Below are positions 50,567-58,043 of a DNA stretch of 64,000 bases, in pieces (within the stretch, counting starts at the first letter, position 1; each line of letters opens with the position of its first letter). Origin of the DNA: Rhodothermales bacterium. Its GTDB lineage: Bacteria; Bacteroidota; Rhodothermia; Rhodothermales; JAHQVL01. The DNA is taken from contig JAWKNW010000009.1 of NCBI GenBank assembly GCA_041391505.1, forward strand, positions 124,001 to 188,000, given 5' to 3'. The notes beneath the pieces are model-generated. The model had not been told where the DNA came from, ran no database searches, and saw only the letters and a list, made by a program, of their open reading frames with translations. A program made the translations under genes and the position numbers.

Positions 50567-50942
50567 CCTCCATGGAGTCGATCAGGTTGCGGATTTCCAG
50601 GCGTTCGGCCTCCGAGAGCGACTCCTGCCGCGCCAGCGAATGGAGCAGCGAGAGGCCGGAGCCGCCGAAGGCCTTTTCGAGCAGGCCGCCAAGCAACTCC
50701 TGTTGTACGTCGGCCTGCGTGCGGGAAGCGCGGTAGATGTAGGTGTTACCTTCGGCGCGGTAGGTCAGGAAATCCTTCTCGGCGAGCTTTTTCATCACGG
50801 TCATCACCGTGGTGTACGCCACCTTGCGTTCGCGCAGCAGGCGATCGTGCACCTGGGAGACCGTCGCCTCGCCGAGCGCCCACACGTGCTGCAGGATTTC
50901 CATCTCGGTCTCGCCGAGCGGGGTGAGCGAATTTCGTTTCAT
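50544..50942 (-). CDS. BlaI/MecI/CopY-family transcriptional repressor
   Basis: 132 aa. Winged-helix N-terminus: LTPLGETEMEILQHVWALGE, then the recognition region YTTVMTVMKKLAEKDFLTY (about 43-61) and wing TYRAEGNTYIYRA. The C-terminal dimerisation part ends in an acidic tail. Length and motifs match BlaI/MecI. It overlaps the M56 gene, the standard two-gene sensor/repressor arrangement. A dyad TACTAT-AA-ATAGTA at 51583-51596 overlaps a promoter pointing toward this gene and is a candidate operator. Confidence 0.93.
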   Translation of the reverse strand: MKRNSLTPLGETEMEILQHVWALGEATVSQVHDRLLRERKVAYTTVMTVMKKLAEKDFLTYRAEGNTYIYRASRTQADVQQELLGGLLEKAFGGSGLSLLHSLARQESLSEAERLEIRNLIDSMEDDDEPSA

Positions 50943-51105
50943 CGGGGGGACAGCAATGAATCGGTATATCGATCATCGCGATGGTACCGGCGCGATTGAA
51001 AGCGGGGCCGAGTCTGGAGGACGCACTTATGCGATCGCGATCTCACCGTGGTTCATGCGCGCCACGTTGCGGCAAATTGAATACGTTCTTCTCGTTGTGT
51101 CGCCG

Positions 51106-51453
51106 TCATCGGGCAGCATGGTTGCGACGGGTGACGTCGGCAGGACTCGGCATGGCGCACTTCGACGTTGAGCGTGTCGCCTGCAGCCATCCGGCATCGG
51201 GCTCGAGCTCGCTGCAGGCGCGGCTCATCCAGGATTTCACTATGCCCGGTGGCAGCGACTCGAATGCCGTGACCGCAAACGTGAATGGAGCCGCCTCGAC
51301 GTCCATCTCATAATAGACGCCTTTCTCGATGGTCATGAAAAGAGGACGATCCCATGCCGACGATCTCACAACACGTCCCGCGACCACCTCGGCTTCCCCT
51401 CGCACGAACCGGACAGCGTCACGGTATTCCATGTCTGCGCGTAGGCCAGTCAT
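51106..51453 (-). CDS. Possible small hypothetical protein
   Basis: A 115-aa frame between the 51.6-kb promoter and blaI, on the same strand as both. Internal Met starts (e.g. MTIEKGVYYEMD) could give a shorter, about 75-aa product. There is no convincing ribosome-binding site, no signal peptide and no recognised motif. It is listed because it would be the first reading frame in the transcript from that promoter; it may equally be a non-coding leader or gene remnant. Confidence 0.22.
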   Translation of the reverse strand: MTGLRADMEYRDAVRFVRGEAEVVAGRVVRSSAWDRPLFMTIEKGVYYEMDVEAAPFTFAVTAFESLPPGIVKSWMSRACSELEPDAGWLQATRSTSKCAMPSPADVTRRNHAAR

Positions 51454-51582
51454 GGGTCAGGTCAGTCGTACAGTCCGGTATGGAACGTAGCCTGGAAGAC
51501 CGCGAGGCGGGCTGCTCGTCATGCGATTCCGACCGGCGCTGGCAGGCAGACCGACAGCGCGATGGCTATGGGCGTTGGCTTC

Positions 51583-51616
51583 TACTATAAATAGTATTAC
51601 ATGGGTCGTATGTCAA
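51583..51616 (-). promoter_or_regulatory. Leftward promoter with overlapping dyad operator
   Basis: Read on -: TTGACA (51616-51611), a 17-nt spacer, then TATTTA (51593-51588). The -10 lies inside the inverted repeat TACTATTTATAGTA (51596-51583; perfect 6-2-6 dyad). BlaI/CopY-type repressors bind short TAC..GTA dyads, so autoregulation of the blaI-M56-TonB genes about 640 nt downstream is plausible. Confidence 0.55.
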
Positions 51617-51669
51617 GAGGAGCCTGAAAAAACTCCCCGCCGACACCTTGTGTCTCCCGGAAAGGGCTC

Positions 51670-51926
51670 TGAGAAACGGTTGAGAAATAAAAAAGAGTTG
51701 TCTTCCTGAGCCCCCGGCGCTTGCGACGGGGTTGTCGAAAGCCCGCTCCCGCGAACGCGGGGACCTCCCGAATCACTCGCGCAGGGCTCCTATGAGCGTC
51801 TCACGGTGGTTCGAGAGGTCTCCCCGCGTTCGCGCGGACGGGCATTCATCACGCCCACCGCAAGCGGAGGGCGGTTCAGGATGACGGACCGAGACGGATT
51901 TTTTGAAATTCCCAACCGTTTCTGAA
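51670..51926 (-). mobile_element. Foldback (MITE-like) repeat, copy B
   Basis: A 257-nt inverted copy of the element at 48330-48557. Terminal inverted repeats AGAAACGGTTG (51672-51682) and CAACCGTTTCT (51913-51923) are perfect. The two halves align with each other along most of their length, so the whole element could fold as one long hairpin centred near 51783-51800. It has two GC-rich insertions absent from copy A (about 51739-51762 and 51822-51846) that mirror each other. AAGGGC flanks both sides (51662-51667 and 51925-51930), a possible target duplication. Confidence 0.75.
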
Positions 51927-52006
51927 GGGCGTAAAATGACAGGATGGCGGCATTGGGTAGCGAGATGACTATCGATGAAGGGTCCGTAAAACGCGGGCCC
52001 TATCGA

Positions 52007-52699
52007 TCAGCCTGCCGGCGCCTTGGGTTTTGCACTGTAGCGATACAGCGCCGCGAGCTTCTCGGGCGGAGTGCCCAGGAGGTAGCGCGTCCAGAGGTAG
52101 CTGTTGAGGAGTTGCTGGCGCAGATGGCCGTGTTCGTCGAACCGGCGTGCGGCCGTGGTGACGTAGTCGGGAAGGAAGGCGAAGCGACCCCGGCGGTGCA
52201 GGCGGCGGACGATCTCGAGATCCTCGAAGGCGGGGATCTCCTGGAAGCCGTCGATGGCTTCGAAGACGGCGCGGCGGACGAACAGCGTGCGGTCGCCGAA
52301 ACAGAGGAGCGGCGTGTTGAGCCGGGTGCAAAAACTGTAAAAATCGAGCAGCGGCGCGCGCCGGTCGAACCGGAGGCGGAAGGCGCCGGCGTCGATCGCC
52401 GGGTTGGCCAGCGTATCGGCGATCCGGGAGATGCCGTTCGAGGGCAGGGTGGTGTCCGCGTGCAGAAAGAGGAGGGCGTCGCCACGGGCAACGCGCGCAC
52501 CGGCATTCATCTGCCGGGCGCGACCGCGGTCGGATGTGACGACCCGGGCATGGCGCTCCGCGCACGCGGCGGTGTCGTCCTGCGAGCCGCCGTCCACGAC
52601 GATGAGCTCGAAACGGCCTTCCTGCCGCCGCAGGGTTTGCAGTGTCGTTTCGATGCGGGATGCCTCATTCAGGGCCGGTATGACGATGGATACATGCAC
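52007..52699 (-). CDS. TIGR04283-like (arsenosugar-type) family 2 glycosyltransferase
   Basis: 230 aa from a GTG at 52699 (VHVSIVIPALNEA); the frame runs farther upstream but only inside the neighbouring gene. GT-A family 2: SIVIPALNEASRIETTL (about 4-20), VVDGGSQDDTAACAE (about 38-52), LFLHADTTLPSNG (DxD-like site, about 84-96) and FGDRTLFVRRAVFEAIDGF (about 133-151). The GDRTLFVRR and FLHADT motifs match the family often annotated as arsenosugar biosynthesis glycosyltransferase. No arsenic methylation or efflux genes are nearby, so an arsenic role is not supported here. It starts 17 nt after the dimethylargininase-like gene. Confidence 0.85.
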   Translation of the reverse strand: MHVSIVIPALNEASRIETTLQTLRRQEGRFELIVVDGGSQDDTAACAERHARVVTSDRGRARQMNAGARVARGDALLFLHADTTLPSNGISRIADTLANPAIDAGAFRLRFDRRAPLLDFYSFCTRLNTPLLCFGDRTLFVRRAVFEAIDGFQEIPAFEDLEIVRRLHRRGRFAFLPDYVTTAARRFDEHGHLRQQLLNSYLWTRYLLGTPPEKLAALYRYSAKPKAPAG

Positions 52700-52716
52700 C
52701 GGCTGAAAATCGCGAT

Positions 52717-53613
52717 TTACCAGAACATTTGCTTCATGCAGAACACCGACCCGCCGGATTTCAGAAACTCGTCGGTGTCCAACTCCACGGGTTCGTAGCC
52801 GGCCTCGCGGAGCCGCTGGTTGGTGCGCCGGCAGCCGCGCTGGATGAGCACATGCCGGCCGTCCGGACAGTGCGCGTTGCAGGCGAAGAGCGAGCGTGCC
52901 TCGTCTTCCGGCGCTTCGATGATCCGCGTAAACACGGCCTCGATGAGCGCGAGGCCGGCGCTGGTGAATGCGCCGGGGTAGATCAGGACGGTTTCTTCGT
53001 CGAGGACGCTGAAACACGTATCGAGGTGGTAAAACTCGGCGTCGATCAGCTCCAGCAGGATGACGGGTACGTTCAGGCGTTCTGCGATAAAGGGATATAC
53101 CGTGCTGTCGGTCCGGTAGCCGTAGCCGCCCCAGAGCAGCGCGCGGCCGGGATGCCAGATGGCGTCGCCCATACCCTCGAACGAGCCGGCCGTGGATTCG
53201 GGAAGCCGAACCGTTTCATAGCCGGCGTCGGCGAAGAAGCGCTCGTAATGCACGACTTCGCCCCGGCGCTGGGGCGCGTCCATCCGGCTCAGGAAAACGC
53301 CCCGGTGTTTACCGCCTCCGCTGACAAACGGGAGCGTCTGGTTGGCGCAGAACACCATGTCGGGCTGCCCGGCGACGCCCTCGATGACGGCCGGCGCGAT
53401 CCCGAGCGCCTCGTACGCGGCCTTGAGCGCTTCCCACTGTTCGAGCGCGCGCGACCGATCGACCGCGCCGATATGGCCTTCCATGTGCGGGTTGATGACG
53501 TAGAGCACGTCGAAATGGAGCGGAGACGTCATGAGCACCCTGCGCGGGGCAGGCAGGGCCGGGAGCGCTTCCAGCGTGAGCGCAAGATCGCGGCGCGTGT
53601 GGACTACGGGCAT
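52717..53613 (-). CDS. Dimethylarginine dimethylaminohydrolase / amidinotransferase-family hydrolase
   Basis: 298 aa from the ATG at 53613. Guanidino-modifying fold (DDAH, arginine deiminase, amidinotransferase). Seen: PDMVFCANQTLPF (about 84-96), FEGMGDAIWHPGR (about 144-156), GYGYRTD (about 162-168), FYHLDTCFSVLDEETV (catalytic His, about 194-209) and GGSVFCMKQMFW at the C-terminus (catalytic Cys about residue 293). The family hydrolyses methylated arginine or arginine to citrulline; DDAH is favoured by length, but the substrate is not certain. The frame continues upstream without domain features. Confidence 0.83.
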   Translation of the reverse strand: MPVVHTRRDLALTLEALPALPAPRRVLMTSPLHFDVLYVINPHMEGHIGAVDRSRALEQWEALKAAYEALGIAPAVIEGVAGQPDMVFCANQTLPFVSGGGKHRGVFLSRMDAPQRRGEVVHYERFFADAGYETVRLPESTAGSFEGMGDAIWHPGRALLWGGYGYRTDSTVYPFIAERLNVPVILLELIDAEFYHLDTCFSVLDEETVLIYPGAFTSAGLALIEAVFTRIIEAPEDEARSLFACNAHCPDGRHVLIQRGCRRTNQRLREAGYEPVELDTDEFLKSGGSVFCMKQMFW

Positions 53614-53733
53614 ACGAGGATGTACGGATACGGGAGGCGAGGTGCATGAATCCGGCTGAATACGCCGGCCTACCCGGAGCGCTCCCGGTCGCTGCGATGA
53701 ATTTTTCTGCATTCGAGCCGGCATAAAAAAGAA

Positions 53734-53761
53734 GCGGGGACTCGATCGATCGAGTCCCCGC
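53734..53761 (-). terminator. Intrinsic terminator after the lipoprotein gene
   Basis: A perfect 28-nt palindrome (core ACTCGATCGATCGAGT, flanked by GCGGGG and CCCCGC), followed on - by CTTCTTTTTTATGC. It lies 45 nt past the stop of the lipoprotein gene and ends the pgk/ABC/lipoprotein transcript. Confidence 0.9.
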
Positions 53762-53806
53762 AGAAACGGAATATGAGTACCGGGTTGCCGGCGGCCGGTC
53801 GGCGGC

Positions 53807-54814
53807 TCAGTTCTTAGCCATACTCTCGAAGAAGGCGTTCGGCGCTTCGAAACGCACCGTGACGTAGTCGCGCTCGACGGCAACCTTGACGTCGTCCAGC
53901 ATCGACCGTTTGTCGTCATCCAGGCCATCCTGCGCCCGCGCCATCGCGATGGCGCCGCGGACCAGCGAAGCCAGGTCGTCGGCGGAAACGCCGTCGGACG
54001 GGTAGATCTGCATGGTGGTCGCCATGGAGGCGGGCTGTACGTCCAGCGCACCGCCGGCGGCCTGCACCGCGGTCACAAGCCGACCGAGTTGATTCTCGAT
54101 CGCCTCGGAGCCGCTCGGCGCCGTCATTTCGGACGGTTTGAGCGCCACGCCCCACACGTCGCCGGCCGCGGCGGCGCGGGCGATGCGCGCCATCATGTCC
54201 TTGTTATCCGCGATCGAGGTGCCCTGGCCCTGGAGGCGGTCCAGCATCGCGGTGACATCCTGGTATCCGCTGGCCGCGACGATCATCTGGTCGCTGGCGA
54301 GCGCGAAGGCGATCCCGCCGTGTTCGCCGGCCTTTTCGAATACCGTCACGCCGGCATAGTCACGCTGCGTCAGGTCGCTGCCCAGGCGGCTCTCGACAAA
54401 GTTCTGGAGCGCCTCCCGGTCAAACGTGCCGTAGATCGCGAAGTTGACGGCCGGATGCTGATTCTGGCCCTCGACCGCTACGAGGCCGGCGTACACTTCG
54501 GAGAGATCCGTTTCCGGGTCGAGCCCCGTGGCCGCGGTGAAATCGTCGAAGCGGGCGCGGGCTTCGCCCTGGAGGTGGCTGGTGAAGAAGCCGGCTTCGC
54601 CGAACGGCGTGGTCAGCGGGTTGGCGGCGAGCGATTTCAGGTCGATCATGCCCACCGCGATGGCGTCCTCGGGCATGACTTCCGTGGCGCCGCGCGCCGT
54701 GAGCGACATGGCTTCGGGCGAATCCTGCAGTTCGGCGTCGCAGGCGCTGAGGCCGGCGATGAGGAGGAGGGTCAGGGCGAGCGAGGCGTTGCGGCGTAGA
54801 CGAGGTGTTTTCAT
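53807..54814 (-). CDS. Lipoprotein of unknown function
   Basis: 335 aa from the ATG at 54814 (MKTPRLRR). Lipoprotein signal LALTLLLIAGLSAC (Cys about 24), then a soluble domain: DAIAVGMIDLKSLAANPL, ATGLDPETDLSEVYAGLVAV, GGIAFALASDQMIVAASGYQ. The alternation of hydrophobic strands with helix-like stretches resembles DUF3352-type periplasmic proteins, but this is a weak impression. Alternative upstream starts would remove the signal peptide from the N-terminus. It follows an ABC-2 exporter pair by 17 nt and is probably co-transcribed with it. Confidence 0.7.
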   Translation of the reverse strand: MKTPRLRRNASLALTLLLIAGLSACDAELQDSPEAMSLTARGATEVMPEDAIAVGMIDLKSLAANPLTTPFGEAGFFTSHLQGEARARFDDFTAATGLDPETDLSEVYAGLVAVEGQNQHPAVNFAIYGTFDREALQNFVESRLGSDLTQRDYAGVTVFEKAGEHGGIAFALASDQMIVAASGYQDVTAMLDRLQGQGTSIADNKDMMARIARAAAAGDVWGVALKPSEMTAPSGSEAIENQLGRLVTAVQAAGGALDVQPASMATTMQIYPSDGVSADDLASLVRGAIAMARAQDGLDDDKRSMLDDVKVAVERDYVTVRFEAPNAFFESMAKN

Positions 54815-54831
54815 GTGGATCCTCGGGGCGG

Positions 54832-55689
54832 TCAGTAGTCGCGCCGAACGAAGAGCCATCCGGCGGCGCCATACATCACCGCGCCAAAAAGAAGGGTTGA
54901 AATCAAAGGATACCAACCCGTTACGCTATCATTTCCCGAGAGTTGCACGACGATCGGGGTGACCTCGGCGAAGTTGGGGAGGACGTGGTAGAGGACTTCG
55001 AACGTCTGCCGTCCGGCGAAACCGAGCTGGGGCAGCAGCTGGTCGCGCAGGGCCAGGACGAGCGAGAGGAAGATGAGTCCGTAGCTGACGATGAGGGAGA
55101 TCGCCGTATTCTGGAGCCATACGCCGATAAACACCACGACGCTGTACATCGTCGCGAACACGGCGCACACGATCCCGAGCGACACCAGGAAGCGCGGATT
55201 CCAGATGCCCGACTTGATCGACATCACGAGCCATACCATGACGAACAGGTAGAGCCCCATCAAAAAGATGGTGAGCAGCACGGCCGCGACATGGCCGCCG
55301 AGAATCCGTAGCCGGCTGATGGGTTTCGACAGGAGCAAGTCGACGCGTCCGCGTTCGAGCAGGTGGTTGATCATGGGCGCCGTGGTGAACAGCGCCAGCA
55401 GGATCCCGAGCCAGTAGCAGGCGCCGGCGACAACGCGCTGGACCTCGAACACGACGCGTTCCAGCGAGATCAGCTCCTCGATGCGGGCGCCGGTCTCGGG
55501 GTCGATCCGCGCCGCGTTCATGTTCGCCGTCTGCCCCATGATGCGCAGGCCGGCGAGTGAGCCCTCGACCACGTCCATCTGCAACGCCAGCGACAACACG
55601 CCCCAGATGACGGTGATGACGATAAACAGCCCGATCGTCACCTTCCGCGCGATGAGCTCCTTGAGGGTGAGCAGGAATACGCCGATCAT
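54832..55689 (-). CDS. ABC-2 type transporter permease
   Basis: 285 aa, six hydrophobic segments (about 18-38, 88-110, 130-165, 172-195, 202-222, 258-278). The N-terminal motif FLLTLKELIARKVTIGLFIV and LLERGRVDLLLSKPISRLRIL (split by the second membrane pair) are typical of ABC-2 permeases that act as dimers or with a single ATPase. It overlaps the ATPase stop codon (ATGA). Direction is probably export; substrate unknown. The downstream lipoprotein may be its extracytoplasmic partner. Confidence 0.88.
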   Translation of the reverse strand: MIGVFLLTLKELIARKVTIGLFIVITVIWGVLSLALQMDVVEGSLAGLRIMGQTANMNAARIDPETGARIEELISLERVVFEVQRVVAGACYWLGILLALFTTAPMINHLLERGRVDLLLSKPISRLRILGGHVAAVLLTIFLMGLYLFVMVWLVMSIKSGIWNPRFLVSLGIVCAVFATMYSVVVFIGVWLQNTAISLIVSYGLIFLSLVLALRDQLLPQLGFAGRQTFEVLYHVLPNFAEVTPIVVQLSGNDSVTGWYPLISTLLFGAVMYGAAGWLFVRRDY

Positions 55690-56654
55690 GACACGCGCCC
55701 TCCGATGCTGCTGTCGGTGGCCAGCAGCTGGATGAAGGCATCCTCCAGCGAGCGCCGCTGGGGCTGGATGGCCTGGATGGCGACGCCGCCGGCGCGCAGC
55801 TGGTCGATCACCGCGTTCAGCCGCTCGGTCGAGGCATTTTCAAGGCGGTAGCGCCCCATCCCGCCGGCATCCGCTTCGTTGGCTTGCAGACCGTCCGTGA
55901 CCTGGAGCTGGGCGAACAGGGTTTCGGGCAACGGGGTGCAGGTGATGTCGTAGGCGACCTCCGTCTTGCCCACATGCTCGAGGTCGCCCTCGTACACGAG
56001 CGCGCCTTTGTTCAGGATGGCGATGCGGTCGCAGACGCGTTCGACCTCGGAGAGGAGGTGCGAATTGAGGAAGATGGTTTTGCCTTCGTCCCGGAGGCCG
56101 GCAAGCAGGTCCCGGATCTCACGCCGGCCGATGGGGTCGACGCCGTCGGTCGGCTCGTCGAGGAATATGACCTGCGGATCGTTGAGGAGCGCCTGCGCCA
56201 GGCCGAGACGCTGCATCATCCCCTTGGAAAACGTACGGATGCGCGCCTTGCGCCACTCGGTCATGCCCGTCCGCTCCAGCAGGCGCGGAATCCGTTCCTT
56301 GAGCAGCGACGGGGATACGCCGCCCATCCGGCCGTAGACCTGGAGCAGCCCCTCGGCGGTAAACACCTCCGGGAAACGGTGATTCTCGGGCAGGTAGCCG
56401 ATGGCGCGGCGCGCCTCGGGGTGCTGCACAGGCAGACCGAGAAGGGTGGCGCTTCCCTGTGTGGGACGCACCACCCCCAGGAGAATCTTGACGAGCGTCG
56501 TTTTGCCGGCGCCATTGGGGCCGAGGAGTCCGAAGATCTCGCCGCGACCGACCTGGAGCGTGAGGGCCTCCAGCGCCTGGACGGAACGACGCGACAGGGC
56601 GCTGCGGTAGACTTTGGTGAGACCCTCGACCCGTATCGGCTCAGTTTCCGGCAT
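55686..56654 (-). CDS. ABC transporter ATP-binding protein (ABC-2/CcmA type)
   Basis: 322 aa. Walker A GPNGAGKTTLVKILLG (about 44-59), signature TFSKGMMQRLGLAQALL (about 138-154), Walker B VIFLDEPTDGVDP (about 160-172) and H-loop LNSHLLSEVERVCDR. A C-terminal extension (about 230-322) is typical of ATPases paired with ABC-2 permeases. The gene begins 14 nt after pgk, so pgk, this ATPase, the permease and the lipoprotein probably share a transcript ending at 53734. Confidence 0.92.
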   Translation of the reverse strand: MPETEPIRVEGLTKVYRSALSRRSVQALEALTLQVGRGEIFGLLGPNGAGKTTLVKILLGVVRPTQGSATLLGLPVQHPEARRAIGYLPENHRFPEVFTAEGLLQVYGRMGGVSPSLLKERIPRLLERTGMTEWRKARIRTFSKGMMQRLGLAQALLNDPQVIFLDEPTDGVDPIGRREIRDLLAGLRDEGKTIFLNSHLLSEVERVCDRIAILNKGALVYEGDLEHVGKTEVAYDITCTPLPETLFAQLQVTDGLQANEADAGGMGRYRLENASTERLNAVIDQLRAGGVAIQAIQPQRRSLEDAFIQLLATDSSIGGRVS

Positions 56655-56668
56655 GTGTACGCGAGCGA

Positions 56669-57865
56669 TCAGGCTCGTTTGTTCAGCGCGGCGATGCCGG
56701 GGAGGGTGATGCCTTCCAGGAACTCGAGCATGGCGCCGCCGCCCGTCGAAACGTGGCTGACGCGGTCCTCGAAGCCCATCTGCGTGATGGCGGCCACCGA
56801 GTCTCCGCCGCCGACTACCGTGAGGGCGCCGTGCTGCGTGGCCTCGGCGAGGGTTTCGGCGATGGCGAAGGTGCCGCGGGCGTAGTTCGACATCTCGAAA
56901 ACGCCCATCGGGCCGTTCCAGACGATCGTTTTGGCTCCGAGGAGCAGTTCGCGGTACGCCTGCACCGTTTCCGGCCCGATGTCCAGCCCCATGAAGTCGG
57001 CCTCGATCGTCTTGGTCACGTGATGCGGGGCGTCGTTGTTGAACTCGGTCGCCACGATGTGATCGAACGGCAGCTTGATCCGGCCTTCCGCCTCGGTGAA
57101 CAGTTTGTGCGCCTGCTGGAGCTTGTCTTCCTCGTAGAGCGACTTGCCGACCGGCTGGCCCAGCGCCTTGAGGAACGTATAGCTCATGGCGCCGCCGATG
57201 AGGAGGTAGTCGACGCGTTTGAGCAGGGCCTCGATTACGCCGATCTTGTCCGACACCTTCGCGCCGCCGATGACGGCCACGAACGGATGTTCGGGGGATT
57301 CGAGGAGGCGGTTGAGGTACGTCACTTCACGCTCCAGGAGGAGCCCCATGGCAACTTGCGGCACGAGCCGGGCCACGCCTTCCGTGGATGCGTGGGCGCG
57401 GTGGGCCGAGCCAAAGGCGTCGTTGACGTACACATCGGCCAGTTCCGCGAGTTCGGCGGCGAGTTCCGGGTCGTTTTTGGTCTCGCCGGGGTAAAAACGC
57501 GTGTTCTCGAGGAGGATGACGCCGCCCTCCGGCATGCGATCGATCGCTTCCTTGATGGCCTCGCCCGTCAGGTGGGAGGCGAAGCGCACCGGGAATCCGA
57601 GCAGGCTTTCCAGGTGCTCGGCGACCGGAGCGAGGCTGTATTTGGAGTTCGGGACCCCTTTGGGCCGGCCCAGGTGGCTGATCAGAATCGCCTTGCCCAT
57701 CCCGTTGATGACCTTGCGGATGGTCGGGATCGCGGCGCGGATGCGCGTGTCGTCGGCCACGTGCTGGCGGCCGTTCTCGTCCTCGCGCAGCGGCACGTTA
57801 AAGTCGACACGGATCAGAACGCGTTTGCCTTTCAGATCGAGATCGTTAATCGATACACTGTTCAT
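56669..57865 (-). CDS. pgk: Phosphoglycerate kinase
   Basis: 398 aa, the usual length. Catalyses 1,3-bisphosphoglycerate + ADP to 3-phosphoglycerate + ATP in glycolysis. Seen: KGKRVLIRVDFNVPLRED (about 12-29), ILISHLGRPKG (about 60-70), PEHPFVAVIGGAKVSDKI (about 192-209), GPMGVFEMSNYARGTF (about 318-333) and GGGDSVAAITQMG (about 352-364). The N-terminal domain DFNVPL/SHLGRP pattern is diagnostic. Downstream of gap on the same strand with a hairpin between the two. Confidence 0.97.
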   Translation of the reverse strand: MNSVSINDLDLKGKRVLIRVDFNVPLREDENGRQHVADDTRIRAAIPTIRKVINGMGKAILISHLGRPKGVPNSKYSLAPVAEHLESLLGFPVRFASHLTGEAIKEAIDRMPEGGVILLENTRFYPGETKNDPELAAELAELADVYVNDAFGSAHRAHASTEGVARLVPQVAMGLLLEREVTYLNRLLESPEHPFVAVIGGAKVSDKIGVIEALLKRVDYLLIGGAMSYTFLKALGQPVGKSLYEEDKLQQAHKLFTEAEGRIKLPFDHIVATEFNNDAPHHVTKTIEADFMGLDIGPETVQAYRELLLGAKTIVWNGPMGVFEMSNYARGTFAIAETLAEATQHGALTVVGGGDSVAAITQMGFEDRVSHVSTGGGAMLEFLEGITLPGIAALNKRA

Positions 57866-57976
57866 CGGTATATACCCCTTGACTCAGAGGGAAGCCGCAT
57901 GGAAGGTACAGCGCCGCGCGCACGATTACACGACGCCGGCGGGTCTCCTGCGAAAAAACGTGCGAGTGGAAAAAGG

Positions 57977-58009
57977 AAAGAGCGGAGTATAGAGGATACT
58001 CCGCTCTTT
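57977..58009 (-). terminator. Terminator between gap and pgk
   Basis: AAAGAGCGGAGTAT (57977-57990) pairs perfectly with ATACTCCGCTCTTT (57996-58009) over a 5-nt loop. Read on -, it is followed by CCTTTTTCC. Likely a partial or full terminator for gap, leaving pgk to its own promoter or to read-through. Confidence 0.75.
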
Positions 58010-58043
58010 ACCGTGTAGGTTCGGGCTGGTGTCGGTTCCGGGA

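Larger units (their letters stand above)
50943..51669. other. Intergenic/leader region upstream of blaI, 727 nt
   Basis: Lower GC than the surrounding genes. It contains the promoter/dyad at 51583-51616 and an open frame on - (51106-51453) listed separately with low confidence. Nothing else was recognised. Confidence 0.5.

Noticed and set aside
51970..53017. Longer form of the family 2 glycosyltransferase starting at 53017
   Set aside because: The extra N-terminal residues lie inside the dimethylargininase-like gene and do not resemble the family; the domain starts at the GTG at 52699.
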